A stretch of 64,000 bases of DNA from Microvirga sp. 17 mud 1-3 (GTDB lineage: Bacteria > Pseudomonadota > Alphaproteobacteria > Rhizobiales > Beijerinckiaceae). The notes under the pieces were generated by a model that worked only from the letters and a program-made list of their open reading frames with translations, was not told the origin of the DNA and did not search any database. Location: contig NZ_CP029481.1 of assembly GCF_003151255.1 (NCBI RefSeq), positions 3,410,001-3,474,000 of the forward strand, in the 5' to 3' direction. Made by a program: the position numbers and the translations under genes. This document shows positions 55,775 to 64,000 of this stretch, piece after piece; positions within the stretch are counted from its first letter, which is position 1, and each line of letters opens with the position of its first letter.

Positions 55775-56258
55775 CAGCCTTTCCAATGGAGCGCGAAGAT
55801 CAGCGTGAAGATGCGCCGCGCCGTATCGAAATCGAGGACGAGCTTGCCGTCGAGGCGCTTCATCAGAAGTTCGGCCGCCTCGTTGTGCAGGCCGCGGCGC
55901 CCCATGTCGATAGCCTCGATCTGTGCCGCGGAGGCCTCGCGGATCGCCCGGTAATAGCTGTCGCAGATCATCTGGTAGTCGCGGATCGTCCGGCGGAAGG
56001 GCGTCAGCGAAAGATGGTGGGTGACGAGGGGCGTCCCGTCCTGGGCCCTCACCTCGAGACAGAGCTTCTTCTCGACAAGGCCGATCTGGAGCAGGTAGGG
56101 CCCCCCTCGTAGTGGGGCAGCGCGAAGAAGTTCTCCTCCAGGATGTCGTAGATCGCGATGGCGCGCTCATGCTCCTGGTCCGGGTTGCCCCGGCCGATGG
56201 AGGCCTCGTCGAGCGTGACGGCGACCAACCGGCATCGCTCGTTCCCTTCGCTCGCCAT
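55774..56258 (-). pseudogene. UPF0262 gene with a one-base frameshift
   Basis: The N-terminal half ([21 protein letters not shown] to LPHYEGG, 56258 to about 56100) and the C-terminal half ([21 protein letters not shown] to LIFALHWKG) both match UPF0262 but are in different frames. The shift is at GGGGGGCCC near 56100-56108; adding one G or C restores a single 160-residue protein with [12 protein letters not shown]. The neighbours (hisD before, phosphatase after) are the conserved ones. A sequencing or assembly error in the G run is the likeliest reason; a real mutation or programmed slip is possible. Confidence 0.85.
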
Positions 56259-56273
56259 GCGACCTCCGATCCG

Positions 56274-57566
56274 TCACAGGTTCAGGCGGATCGCCACCGA
56301 TCGCGCATGCCCCTCCAGCCCCTCCGACCGTCCGAGTGCGATGGCGGCCGGCCCGAGCGCCCGCAGCGCGCCCGGGTCGCATTTCAGGATCGAGGTCCGC
56401 TTCATGAAGTCAAGCACCCCGAGGCCGGATGAGAACCGGGCGGAACGGGCGGTGGGCAGCACGTGGTTGGGCCCGCCCACATAATCACCGATAGCCTCGG
56501 GCGTGTGGCTGCCGAGGAAGATCGAGCCCGCATTGCGGACTTTGGACGCCAGGGCCTCCGGATCCGCGGTCTCGATCTCCAGGTGCTCGGGGGCGAGCCG
56601 GTCCACCAGCGGGACCGCATCGTCGAGGCGTCCCACGAGGATGATCGCCCCGTAATCGCGCCAGCTCGCGCCCGCGATATCGGCCTTCGGCAGGGTCTCG
56701 AGCTGGCGCAGGACGGCAGCCTCCACCGCATCGGCCAGGGCCGGGCTGTCGGTCACGAGGATCGACTGGGCGACAGGATCGTGCTCGGCCTGGGCCAGGA
56801 GATCGGCCGCGACCCAGTCGGGATTCGCGTGTGCGTCGGCCAGGATGAGCACCTCCGAGGGCCCGGCGATCATGTCGATGCCGACCTGCCCGAAGACCCG
56901 GCGCTTGGCGGCCGCCACATAGGCGTTGCCCGGGCCGACGATCTTGCTCACGGGCCGGATCGTGCCCGTGCCGTAGGCCAGGGCCGCCACGGCCTGCGCG
57001 CCGCCGACGCGGAAAATCTCATCGACGCCCGCGAGCCGCGCGGCCGCAAGGACGAGCGGATTCGTCTCGCCCCGCGGGGTCGGCACCACCATGGCGACAC
57101 GCGGCACGCCCGCGACTTTGGCCGGAACCGCGTTCATCAGCACGGAGGACGGGTAGCTTGCCCGCCCGCCGGGCACGTAGAGACCGACGGATTCGATGGC
57201 GGTCCAGCGCCAGCCGAGCGTCACGCCCACCGAGTCGGTGGTCATGGAATCGTGCGGGCGCTGGGCTCGGTGATAGGTTTCGATCCGCTCCTTCGCGAGC
57301 GCCAGGGCCTCGAGCGTCTCGCGCTCACACTGCGCCTCGGCGGCATCGATCTCGGCCTCCGAGATCCGCAAAGTGCCGGGGCTGAGATCGAGATGGTCGA
57401 AGCGCCGCGTATAGTCGATCAGTGCATCGTCGCCGCGGGCGACCACGTCGTCGATGATGGTGCGGACGGCCTGGTCCACATCCTCCGAGACCTCCCGCTT
57501 GGCGGCGAGCAGGGCCGCGAAGGCCTGCGGAAACGCGGCATCCCGCGCGTCGAGCCTCTGAGCCAT
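56274..57566 (-). CDS. hisD: Histidinol dehydrogenase
   Basis: A 430-residue enzyme for the last two steps of histidine synthesis (histidinol to histidine, NAD-dependent). [32 protein letters not shown] holds the conserved Gln/His zinc ligands, and [11 protein letters not shown] and [13 protein letters not shown] follow. The ATG at 57566 shares one base with the DUF2948 stop; a GTG at 57569 would make a four-base overlap. It is the second gene of DUF2948-hisD-UPF0262-phosphatase. Confidence 0.96.
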   Translation of the reverse strand: MAQRLDARDAAFPQAFAALLAAKREVSEDVDQAVRTIIDDVVARGDDALIDYTRRFDHLDLSPGTLRISEAEIDAAEAQCERETLEALALAKERIETYHRAQRPHDSMTTDSVGVTLGWRWTAIESVGLYVPGGRASYPSSVLMNAVPAKVAGVPRVAMVVPTPRGETNPLVLAAARLAGVDEIFRVGGAQAVAALAYGTGTIRPVSKIVGPGNAYVAAAKRRVFGQVGIDMIAGPSEVLILADAHANPDWVAADLLAQAEHDPVAQSILVTDSPALADAVEAAVLRQLETLPKADIAGASWRDYGAIILVGRLDDAVPLVDRLAPEHLEIETADPEALASKVRNAGSIFLGSHTPEAIGDYVGGPNHVLPTARSARFSSGLGVLDFMKRTSILKCDPGALRALGPAAIALGRSEGLEGHARSVAIRLNL

Positions 57567-58012
57567 CACACCGGCCCCGCCGCCGGCGTCTCGTCATGCG
57601 TGGGCCGGTTCTCGGCGGCCCAGACGGGTCCTAGATCTTTCATCTGCATCTCGATGCAATCCACGTCGACCTGAATGGCCCCGCCTTCGGCGAAGATCAA
57701 GGTGGCCGTGCCCGAAGGCGCATTGGTCTCCTCGAATGAGATGGCCAGGAGGTTGAGCACAGCGTCCTTGTTCGTCTGGTCGATGCCGCGCACGCGCACG
57801 CCCTTGACCTGCTGGAAATGCATCCCGGTCAGGCGCCGCTGGGGCGGAGTGTCGGAGCGCGACTCCCAATCAAAGCGGCGCGCCACGATGGCGAAGCAGC
57901 GCTCCTTCGGCAGATAGGCGATATCGCCCACCCGGACGACAGCATCCTGAAGATGCATCGAGATGACCGTGAGGTCTTCCGGGTCGAGCGCGACGAGTTT
58001 CAGGAGATCCAT
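57566..58012 (-). CDS. DUF2948 family protein
   Basis: A 148-residue soluble protein with LVALDPEDLTVISMHLQDAVVRVGDI, FAIVARRFDWE and LTGMHFQQVKGVRVRGID. DUF2948 is found almost only in Alphaproteobacteria next to hisD and murA; function unknown. It is translationally coupled to hisD. Confidence 0.92.
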   Translation of the reverse strand: MDLLKLVALDPEDLTVISMHLQDAVVRVGDIAYLPKERCFAIVARRFDWESRSDTPPQRRLTGMHFQQVKGVRVRGIDQTNKDAVLNLLAISFEETNAPSGTATLIFAEGGAIQVDVDCIEMQMKDLGPVWAAENRPTHDETPAAGPV

Positions 58013-58101
58013 GGGCCTTGAACCTGTTGCTGAAGCCTTGACGGCTAGGTAGAGAGCCCATGCGCCAAGCGCAACCTCCGGCCGGATATCTCCGGTCGCG
58101 C

Positions 58102-59391
58102 TCAGCCCCTCAGCCGCTCGATATCGGCTCCGCAGCGTGCGAGCTTGCTCTCCAGGGCCTCGAAGCCCCGGTCGAGATGGTAGACCCGGTTGATCGTCGT
58201 CTCGCCTTCCGCCGCCAGGCCGCCGATCACCAGGGATACGGAGGCGCGCAGGTCCGTCGCCATCACGGGCGCGCCCTTGAGGGTCGGCACCCCTTCCACA
58301 TAGGCGCTGTCCCCGTCGAGGCGGATCCGGGCGCCGAGGCGGGCCAGCTCCTGCACGTGCATGAACCGGTTCTCGAAGATGGTCTCGCGGATGCGCGACG
58401 TGCCGCTGGCCCGGGTCATGAGAGCCATGAACTGGGCCTGCAGGTCGGTGGGGAAGCCCGGGAACGGGTCCGTGGTCACGTCGACCGGCTGGATCCCATT
58501 GCCGTTGCGCCGCACGCGGATGCCGCCCACGTAGGGGGTCACCTCGGCGCCCGCCTGGCCCAGCACGTCGAGGGCGAATTGCAGGAGCTCCGGCCGGGTA
58601 TTTTCGAGGATGATGTCACCGCCCGTCATGGCGACCGCCATGGCATAGGTGCCGGTCTCGATCCGATCCGGCAGCACGTCGTGAGACGCGCCGCCAAGGC
58701 GGGCGACGCCCTCCACGACGATCTCGGACGTGCCGGCGCCCTGGATCTTGGCGCCCATCTTCACGAGGCATTCGGCCAGATCGACCACCTCGGGCTCCCG
58801 GGCAGCGTTGCGGATCACGGTCGTGCCCTGCGCGAGGGTCGCGGCCATGAGCGCCACATGGGTGCCGCCGACCGTCACTTTCGGGAAGTCGATCTCGGCG
58901 CCCCGGAGGCCCTTCGGGGCGGTCGCCACCACGTAGCCGCTGTCGATCTCGATGGCGGCGCCAAGCTTGGCCAGGGCCATGATGAGGAGGTCCACCGGGC
59001 GGGTCCCGATGGCGCAGCCGCCCGGCATGGAGACCTTGGCATGGCCGAACCGGGCCAGGAGGGGCGCGATGACCCAGAAGCTCGCCCGCATGGTGGAGAC
59101 GAGCTCATAGGGCGCGCAGGTGTCGATGACGGATTTCGCCGTGAGGCGGATCGTCTGGCCGGTCTGGGTCGATTCGCCCGGGCGCCGTCCCGCGATCATG
59201 TGATCGACGCCGAAATTGCTCATGATCCGCAGGAGGGACGAGATGTCGGCCAGGCGCGGCACGTTGCCGAGTTCCAGGGTTTCGTCCGTCAGGAGGCTGG
59301 CGATCATTAGAGGCAGGGCCGCGTTCTTGGCACCTGAGATCGGAATCGAGCCTGTGAGAGGCGCGCCGCCCCGGATTCGAATGCGGTCCAT
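58102..59391 (-). CDS. murA: UDP-N-acetylglucosamine 1-carboxyvinyltransferase
   Basis: A 429-residue enzyme that transfers enolpyruvyl to UDP-GlcNAc, the first committed step of peptidoglycan synthesis. [21 protein letters not shown] is the N-terminus. The catalytic cysteine is in [14 protein letters not shown], and [16 protein letters not shown] and the C-terminal DLRAS are as expected. So it should be fosfomycin-sensitive type (Cys, not Asp). Confidence 0.98.
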   Translation of the reverse strand: MDRIRIRGGAPLTGSIPISGAKNAALPLMIASLLTDETLELGNVPRLADISSLLRIMSNFGVDHMIAGRRPGESTQTGQTIRLTAKSVIDTCAPYELVSTMRASFWVIAPLLARFGHAKVSMPGGCAIGTRPVDLLIMALAKLGAAIEIDSGYVVATAPKGLRGAEIDFPKVTVGGTHVALMAATLAQGTTVIRNAAREPEVVDLAECLVKMGAKIQGAGTSEIVVEGVARLGGASHDVLPDRIETGTYAMAVAMTGGDIILENTRPELLQFALDVLGQAGAEVTPYVGGIRVRRNGNGIQPVDVTTDPFPGFPTDLQAQFMALMTRASGTSRIRETIFENRFMHVQELARLGARIRLDGDSAYVEGVPTLKGAPVMATDLRASVSLVIGGLAAEGETTINRVYHLDRGFEALESKLARCGADIERLRG

Positions 59392-59447
59392 GAAGATCCC
59401 CTTGTTACGACCCTTATGCGACCTATGCCGCCCCCGGCCCCAAAGGG

Positions 59448-59615
59448 CTAGTCGGACGGCTTGTCGCGCTTGTCGGCCTGATCGGGCGCAGGATGAGCGG
59501 TTCCGGGGTCGCTGGCAACCTTGCGTCCCCGGGCCTGGGCCTTTCGCCGTTTCAAGTTCTCTTTCAGGGCTGCCTTGAGGCGCTCGGCCCTGTCCTGCGA
59601 TTTACCGTCGGTCAT
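59448..59615 (-). CDS. Small conserved basic protein upstream of murA
   Basis: A 55-residue protein: [25 protein letters not shown], a basic helix, and a Pro/Asp tail. Similar short Lys/Arg-rich proteins precede murA in related genomes, to my recollection. It may bind nucleic acid. The frame is open to 59648, but the ATG at 59615 gives the family-like start. Confidence 0.65.
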   Translation of the reverse strand: MTDGKSQDRAERLKAALKENLKRRKAQARGRKVASDPGTAHPAPDQADKRDKPSD

Positions 59616-59697
59616 GTTTCCACGCGACCCATCGTCGCCGCGACCCAATAAAGGCTTCGCAAGCCGGCCTCAACCGGAATATCTCCTCATTCCGGGA

Positions 59698-59711
59698 TTG
59701 ACTGGGATCAA
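59698..59711 (+). promoter_or_regulatory. FNR/FixK-like box upstream of hemA
   Basis: TTGACTGGGATCAA fits the FNR/FixK consensus TTGAT-N4-ATCAA except for one base. It is 58 bases before the hemA ATG. Oxygen-dependent control of hemA is known in Rhodobacter (FnrL) and Bradyrhizobium, so control by low oxygen is likely here. Confidence 0.55.
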
Positions 59712-59769
59712 TGCTGTCTAGTTCATGCGTCGTCATGATGACGGCACCATGGCTGCATCCGGTGAGATG

Positions 59770-60996
59770 ATGGATTATCAGAATTTCTTTACTTCGGCCC
59801 TCGACCGCCTCCAGGCGGAACGGCGCTACCGGGTCTTCGCCGATATCGAGCGTCTCGCGGGCCGATATCCGGAAGCTGTCTGGCACAGCCCCGCCGGCCC
59901 GAGGCCCATCACGGTCTGGTGCTCCAACGACTATCTCGGCATGGGCCAGAACCGGGACGTGACCCGCGCCATGGTGGAGACGGCCTGGCGCATCGGCACG
60001 GGCGCAGGAGGCACCCGCAACATCTCCGGCAACAGCCACGCCATCGTGGGTCTCGAGCGGGAACTCGCCGACCTCCACGACAAGGATGCGGCCCTGGTCT
60101 TCACGTCCGGCTACGTCTCCAACCAGACCGGCATCTCGACCATCGCCAAGCTGATTCCGAACTGCCTGATCCTGTCGGATGCCCTCAACCACAACTCGAT
60201 GATCGAGGGCGTGCGCCAGTCGGGCTGCGAGAAGGCAATCTTCCGGCACAACGACGTCGAGCACCTGGAAGAGCTTCTGAAGGCCGCCGGCGACCGTCCC
60301 AAGCTCATCGCCTTCGAGAGCGTCTATTCTATGGACGGGGACATTTCGCCGATCCACACGATCTGCGACCTGGCCGAGCGCTACGGCGCCATGACCTATC
60401 TCGACGAGGTCCACGCGGTGGGCATGTACGGCCCCCGCGGGGGCGGCATCGCCGAGCGCGAGGGCGCCATGCACCGCATCGACGTGATCGAGGGCACCCT
60501 CGGCAAGGCCTTCGGCGTCATGGGCGGCTACATCACCGGCACCCGGGCCGTGATCGACGCGGTGCGCAGCTTCGCGCCCGGATTCATCTTCACGACGGCT
60601 CTCCCGCCTGCCGTCGCGGCCGCCGCGACCGCCTCGGTCCGCCACCTGAAGGCCTCTACGGTCGAGCGACAGAAGCACCAGCGCCAGGTGGCGCGGACCA
60701 AATCGGTCCTCTCCGGCGCCGGCCTGCCGCTTCTCGACACGGCGACCCATATCGTGCCCGTGATGGTGGGCCATGCGGAAGCCTGCAAGACCGCCTCGGA
60801 CCGCCTGCTGGAAAAGCACGGCATCTATATCCAGCCGATCAACTATCCGACGGTCCCGCGCGGCACGGAGCGCCTGCGCATCACCCCCGGCCCCTTCCAC
60901 ACGGACGCCCATATCGACGCCCTCGCCCGTGCCCTGGTCGAGGTCTGGACCGCCCTCGACCTGCCCCTCGCGCCCAAAGCTGCCGCGGCGGAATAA
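59770..60996 (+). CDS. hemA: 5-aminolevulinate synthase
   Basis: A 408-residue PLP enzyme that condenses glycine and succinyl-CoA to 5-aminolevulinate, the C4 (Shemin) route of haem synthesis used by Alphaproteobacteria. [45 protein letters not shown] and the PLP-lysine motif [15 protein letters not shown] are all present. Start at [14 protein letters not shown]; an ATG three bases before and others upstream (59749) are possible. An FNR-like box lies upstream. Confidence 0.97.
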   Translation: MDYQNFFTSALDRLQAERRYRVFADIERLAGRYPEAVWHSPAGPRPITVWCSNDYLGMGQNRDVTRAMVETAWRIGTGAGGTRNISGNSHAIVGLERELADLHDKDAALVFTSGYVSNQTGISTIAKLIPNCLILSDALNHNSMIEGVRQSGCEKAIFRHNDVEHLEELLKAAGDRPKLIAFESVYSMDGDISPIHTICDLAERYGAMTYLDEVHAVGMYGPRGGGIAEREGAMHRIDVIEGTLGKAFGVMGGYITGTRAVIDAVRSFAPGFIFTTALPPAVAAAATASVRHLKASTVERQKHQRQVARTKSVLSGAGLPLLDTATHIVPVMVGHAEACKTASDRLLEKHGIYIQPINYPTVPRGTERLRITPGPFHTDAHIDALARALVEVWTALDLPLAPKAAAAE

Positions 60997-61013
60997 ATTT
61001 GAACTTCAACCTT

Positions 61014-61048
61014 GCGCCGGGCGCTGCCCTGTGGCAGTAACCCGGCGC
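61014..61048 (+). terminator. Hairpin between hemA and tRNA-Thr
   Basis: GCGCCGGG/CCCGGCGC (8 bp) encloses a second stem CTGCC/GGCAG, 18 bases after the hemA stop. No T run follows, so it may be a processing or attenuation hairpin rather than a strong terminator. Confidence 0.5.
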
Positions 61049-61059
61049 GCCCAACGCAT

Positions 61060-61134
<75 letters not shown>

Positions 61135-61541
61135 TTCTTTCCAAGAGCTTAGAGGTTAAGTGCCAGGTCCTCCCTCGTAGGTTCGATGAGAGAGCCTTCC
61201 GGCAAAGCGAGGGAAAAATGCAGCCGTCGTAAGCACGACCTGGGTCCGGCACTGAATGTGGTCAGGCACGCTCTGCACGTGGGCAAAAGCATGCGACTAA
61301 ACTAGCTTTCTACGATGAACTAGATATCGGCAGATCTTACTTAAGTGGGAAGAAATATCAGCCATGGAAGTGAGGGCGGCCGGCCGATGACTACCTCTCC
61401 TCCAAAAACGAAAAACTCGGAAATAGAAGCCAGTGCGTCTTTGCAACAGTGTCGTGAAAAGAGCCGCAGCGTTCGAACCTCAGTTTACGTCACGAAAGCT
61501 CTTCGATAGTAGCATTTCTGTGGGAGCCTAAGGCTTTTCCG
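61135..61541. other. AT-richer gap after tRNA-Thr with a structured element
   Basis: A 407-base region without coding character. At 61159-61253 long-range pairs nest: AGTGC/GCACT, CAGGTC/GACCTG and CCCTCG/CGAGGG (17 pairs, with a six-base bulge and unpaired joints), enclosing a GGTTC/GAGCC hairpin. It could be a small RNA, a remnant of a mobile-element end or a chance fold. No repeat of the tRNA 3' end was found in the window, so I cannot show an attachment site. Confidence 0.4.
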
Positions 61542-61859
61542 ATGGACAGACTTCCGAGCCTTCTAATTGAGCTGTATTTGGTAGCTGGAATGAACGACTA
61601 TACAAAACTGTTCAATCGCTTCTCAGCAGCCGGATACCGCTTGTTTCGTGCGACGGTTTATGCCCTTACCGCTTACTGCCTTCTGCGCACACAAAGCTAT
61701 TATCAATTCAGTTTTTTCTTGATGTCTGTAGCAATTTTCGGTCTCAGCCTTATCAATGGCACACGGTGGATCGCGAATTCCCTGCTCTTTGTGTTCGTTG
61801 TGATTTCCGTCCTTCCTAAAGGGCTTCCGTATCTTGATACATTGTACGCCTTAAAATAG
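61542..61859 (+). CDS. Small membrane protein, unknown
   Basis: A 105-residue protein with two or three hydrophobic segments (residues about 36-48, 53-70 and 76-95: TVYALTAYCLLR, FFLMSVAIFGLSLING, IANSLLFVFVVISVLP). Base use (many TTA/CTA/ATA-type codons, about 45% GC) is unlike the neighbours, so it is likely acquired. TAAGG 8 bases before the ATG is a fair ribosome site. I do not recognise the family. Confidence 0.45.
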   Translation: MDRLPSLLIELYLVAGMNDYTKLFNRFSAAGYRLFRATVYALTAYCLLRTQSYYQFSFFLMSVAIFGLSLINGTRWIANSLLFVFVVISVLPKGLPYLDTLYALK

Positions 61860-62230
61860 CCCCTCCTGAAAGCCAGAGCTTAACGACGCATCGAGTTGCG
61901 GGCTGCAATTTATACCTTCTGTATCTCCAGCGAAGTCGTTAGGCAGTTACACAAATCTGAGCCTGCCGGAATAGTCTTGTGATGAGATCTGACTTTTCCA
62001 GAGCACTACCCTCTTTTTCCTAATGACAGGGACGCTGGATACTAAACCTATCAAGTAGCATTTGCTGACAAGCAGATTACCGTCCGCCAACGAGCACGAA
62101 GACGGCTGCCCTGGGCAGGAGGGCATTAGCCTTCCAGAAGAATACGGCAATCGGCGCAATCTGGCTCTGATCAACGATCGCTGGGAACGGCGGAACCTCT
62201 GTGCCCCCCGCATTGCATCTTAAGACCAAG
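61860..62230. other. Non-coding AT-richer stretch
   Basis: No ORF with coding character; the one long minus-strand frame (61947-62213) is Arg/Ser-rich and lacks a plausible start context. It is the continuation of the AT-richer segment and could be decayed mobile DNA. Confidence 0.4.
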
Positions 62231-62258
62231 GAAGAAAAAGCCCCGCCGGGGGCGGGGC
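62231..62258 (-). terminator. Strong intrinsic terminator, minus strand
   Basis: On the minus strand GCCCCGCC-CCC-GGCGGGGC (8 bp, 3-base loop) is followed by TTTTTCTTCC. It would end a transcript coming from the right. The nearest minus-strand gene is the 59-residue gene, about 575 bases away, with a plus-strand gene between. Confidence 0.85.
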
Positions 62259-62381
62259 GTGCTGGAAGCTCAGCAGGAAGCGGAACGATCCGGCTCCGGG
62301 GGAAGCCGCTCGTCTTTGCCGGACCGCCTTAGGGTCGAAAACTTGTCCGAAGCTTAGCTGGAGAATTTTCTCCTTTCCGGC

Positions 62382-62816
62382 ATGGTGCGGATCGGGCTTT
62401 CGGCAAATCTCCCCGATGCCTCGCGCTCGATGCTTGATTTGTCCGCTCCATCGGGGCTTTGTCGTGGGCGGCGAAACACTTTCATTATCCTTCGCCTCGG
62501 GAATCACGGTTTGAGCGATCGCGTCGAATATTGGTGGATCCGTCAGGAGGCCGGGATCCAGCCGGCGGAGGTCACGTTCCGGGGCGGCATTCCGGTCCAT
62601 GCCCGCCTGATCGGGACTCAGGAGACCCTGGCGGCCATCTCGTTCGAACTGATGGAACGGCTCCCCGCCGCACCCAGACCGGTCCTGGAGCAAGCGGCTC
62701 CGCCAGCGCCCCGAACACCGGCGGACCGGTCCGGACGCATCGTCTGGCTTGTCGGGATCATCCTGCTGACGTTGATCGTGCTGTTTTCGGGCCGGCTGTT
62801 CGACGCTCTCAAATAG
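62382..62816 (+). CDS. Tail-anchored membrane protein, unknown
   Basis: The frame gives up to 144 residues. The second half is coding-like: EAGIQPAEVTFRGGIPVHARLIGTQETLAAISFELMERL, a Pro/Ala linker, and a C-terminal membrane helix (RIVWLVGIILLTLIVLFSGRLFDALK). The start is unclear; ATGs at 62382 and 62430 lack good ribosome sites. I do not recognise the family. It could be partly antisense to a minus-strand transcript. Confidence 0.45.
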   Translation: MVRIGLSANLPDASRSMLDLSAPSGLCRGRRNTFIILRLGNHGLSDRVEYWWIRQEAGIQPAEVTFRGGIPVHARLIGTQETLAAISFELMERLPAAPRPVLEQAAPPAPRTPADRSGRIVWLVGIILLTLIVLFSGRLFDALK

Positions 62817-62832
62817 CCTTTCAGCGCTTTGC

Positions 62833-63012
62833 TTACGGCTCCCGACGCTTCCGGCAGAGCTCTTCCAGGGCCGTGATTCTCGCCTCGACGAGATCAGCCA
62901 GGTCACTGCCGGGATGGAGCGTCCGCAAGGTGCGTACGGCTGCCTTCAGCTCGCCCAGCGTGGCCTTGCGGACAGGTTCGGGCTGGGCGATGCGCAATGC
63001 GCGAGACTTCAT
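62833..63012 (-). CDS. Hypothetical small basic protein, 59 aa
   Basis: A short soluble protein with a helical end (TLGELKAAVRTLRTLHPGSDLADLVEARITALEELCRKRREP). GGAGGGG lies about ten bases before the ATG, which supports the start. No family recognised. It is on the minus strand between two plus-strand genes. Confidence 0.55.
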   Translation of the reverse strand: MKSRALRIAQPEPVRKATLGELKAAVRTLRTLHPGSDLADLVEARITALEELCRKRREP

Positions 63013-63198
63013 CGGTAATCCCCTCCCCGTTCGAATCTTCATGCCGGGAGAGAAGCGTCGGAATACGGCTTTCCTGAGCCTGGACCAAAGCGCTTTGGAG
63101 ATGCCTGCCAGCCATGCGCCCGAGTACGTTGCATTCCCCAACGGAACGATGCGAGGGCGGAACCGTTGCCGTTCATCACGACAAGGGGAGAAGTGACG

Positions 63199-63507
63199 AT
63201 GCGATACCTGGTTGCGCTGGGCTGGGCCCTTCTTGCCGGTTCCGCCATGATGTCCTCGGGCACCGCCGCCGAGCGGGCTCCGGCCGACCCATCGCAATGG
63301 GAACAGCAATATCATGGTCGCGAGCGAACCTATTACCGCGAGCATCGTCTGCGCTCCTATCAGGAATCCCGCTCCGGTCTGCGGCAGGGCGCGAACTGCG
63401 TCACGCCGAAGGGCGTCTGCTGGATCGCCGAACCTCTCTCGCCGGGCCGCTCCTGCAGCTGCGAGACCCGCCGCTTCGGCACGATCGAGGGCCTCGTCGG
63501 CGGCTGA
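63199..63507 (+). CDS. Small exported protein, unknown
   Basis: A 102-residue protein with a signal peptide (MRYLVALGWALLAGSAMMSS, cleavage near TAA-ERAP) and a mature part with charged residues and four cysteines (ANCVTPKGVCWIAEP, GRSCSCETRRFG) that could form disulfides. GGGGAGAAG precedes the ATG. No recognised family. Confidence 0.65.
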   Translation: MRYLVALGWALLAGSAMMSSGTAAERAPADPSQWEQQYHGRERTYYREHRLRSYQESRSGLRQGANCVTPKGVCWIAEPLSPGRSCSCETRRFGTIEGLVGG

Positions 63508-63512
63508 TCCGG

Positions 63513-64000
63513 TCAGGAGGTGCGGAACTCGCGCATGGCGTCCGCCGCCTGATATCCCCAATAGGTGAGCTGGGCCGCGGCCTTTCCGAAAATGCCGCCG
63601 CTCCAGGACAGGCCGAACGGCGCGAAGAGCCGATAGCGATCGCTCGCGCCGCTCATTCCCTCGGCCACCACGGTGCCGCCGATGGCTGTCGTGTTCATTC
63701 CATGCCCGCCGAAGGCCGTGCAGTACCACACGCCCGGCTGCCATTGACCGATCTGCGGCATGAGATGGCGCGCATAGGACATGAGCCCTGACCACGCCAC
63801 ATCCACCTTCAGCTCCGCGAGCTGCGGATAGGTGGTCACCATCTCGCGCCGCAGGAGAGCCGCGATGTTGCGGGGATCGCCGGTCCGCGTCGTGATGCGC
63901 CCGCCCCAGAGAATGCGGTCTCCGTTCTCAACGACGCGGTAGTAATCGCCCGCACGGCGGTCATCGAGAATGGCCGCGGAGGTGCGGATCGCATCGCGTA
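63513..64000 (-). CDS. FAD-dependent oxidoreductase (DAO family), C-terminal part
   Basis: The frame is open from the window's right edge to a stop at 63513. Visible segments include GDYYRVVENGDRILWGGRIT, LKVDVAWSGLMSYARHLMPQIG and WYCTAFGGHGMNTTAIGG, the usual C-terminal pattern of glycine/D-amino-acid oxidase-like enzymes with a flavin-contact GGHGMN. The N-terminal Rossmann part is outside, so the substrate cannot be assigned. Confidence 0.85.
   Translation of the reverse strand, partial: RDAIRTSAAILDDRRAGDYYRVVENGDRILWGGRITTRTGDPRNIAALLRREMVTTYPQLAELKVDVAWSGLMSYARHLMPQIGQWQPGVWYCTAFGGHGMNTTAIGGTVVAEGMSGASDRYRLFAPFGLSWSGGIFGKAAAQLTYWGYQAADAMREFRTS

Noticed and set aside
61947..62213. 88-residue minus-strand frame in the AT-richer segment
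   Set aside because: Arg/Ser-rich, no ribosome site and no recognisable family; it is to the left of the minus-strand terminator.

Overview
The window is a GC-rich chromosomal segment of an alphaproteobacterium, most likely a member of the Hyphomicrobiales (Rhizobiales), and Methylobacteriaceae/Microvirga-like is my best guess. The evidence is a C4-pathway 5-aminolevulinate synthase, an RpoH-type promoter in front of dnaK, an Irr-like box in front of a bfd/bfr pair, PhaR-like repeats in front of phasins, the murA-DUF2948-hisD-UPF0262-phosphatase order, and high-copy-looking palindromic intergenic repeats that begin with a CATTCCGGGG arm. The taxon is inferred, not shown.

Layout. 1-12.5 kb holds housekeeping genes: the uppP tail, nth, DUF2244, an Ada-like alkylation repair protein, dnaK-dnaJ, a PmtA-like phospholipid methyltransferase coupled to pyrF, two DUF1330 genes coupled to a GNAT gene, dapB, gpmA, and an AraC/LysE exporter pair. 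Three copies of one 146-170 bp palindromic repeat and two GGCGAATGG-type inverted repeats sit in the gaps. 12.5-18.8 kb is on the minus strand: DUF2076, a chemotaxis receptor, a Nudix hydrolase, aquaporin Z and a long coiled-coil (crescentin-like) protein whose leader can fold over its ribosome binding site.

18.8-37 kb is organised around 2-hydroxy-acid oxidation. A minus-strand glcD-glcE-DUF2585-glcF operon faces lutA, and lutB-lutC lie 8.4 kb downstream on the same strand as lutA. The block between lutA and lutB is accessory: DUF6653, DUF1989, two divergent regulator/DMT-exporter modules (MocR and LysR type), YnfA, and a DUF1428-VOC-DUF899 cassette. Iron storage (bfd, bfr) follows.

37-54 kb holds a fused ADP-forming acyl-CoA synthetase/GNAT protein with two further GNAT genes, a PAS histidine kinase of the PleC/PdhS type, two phasin genes, a Nudix hydrolase, an Omp25/31-like porin, small envelope proteins, a membrane diguanylate cyclase, tRNA-His, a complete tripartite tricarboxylate transporter (tctB-tctA-tctC) and a TerC-family protein. 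54-61 kb holds azlCD, the conserved murA to phosphatase operon (with a one-base frameshift in the UPF0262 gene) and hemA with an FNR/FixK-like box. From tRNA-Thr (61,060) to about 62.2 kb the DNA is clearly AT-richer and nearly gene-free, containing a structured element and one small membrane protein; this looks like acquired or degenerate DNA. The window ends inside an FAD-dependent oxidoreductase gene.

I saw no defence system, CRISPR array, intact mobile element or obviously new multi-gene system. The most interesting leads are the SD-sequestering leader of the coiled-coil gene, the repeat families, the UPF0262 frameshift, the structured element after tRNA-Thr, an orphan minus-strand terminator at 62.2 kb, and the accessory block splitting lutA from lutBC.
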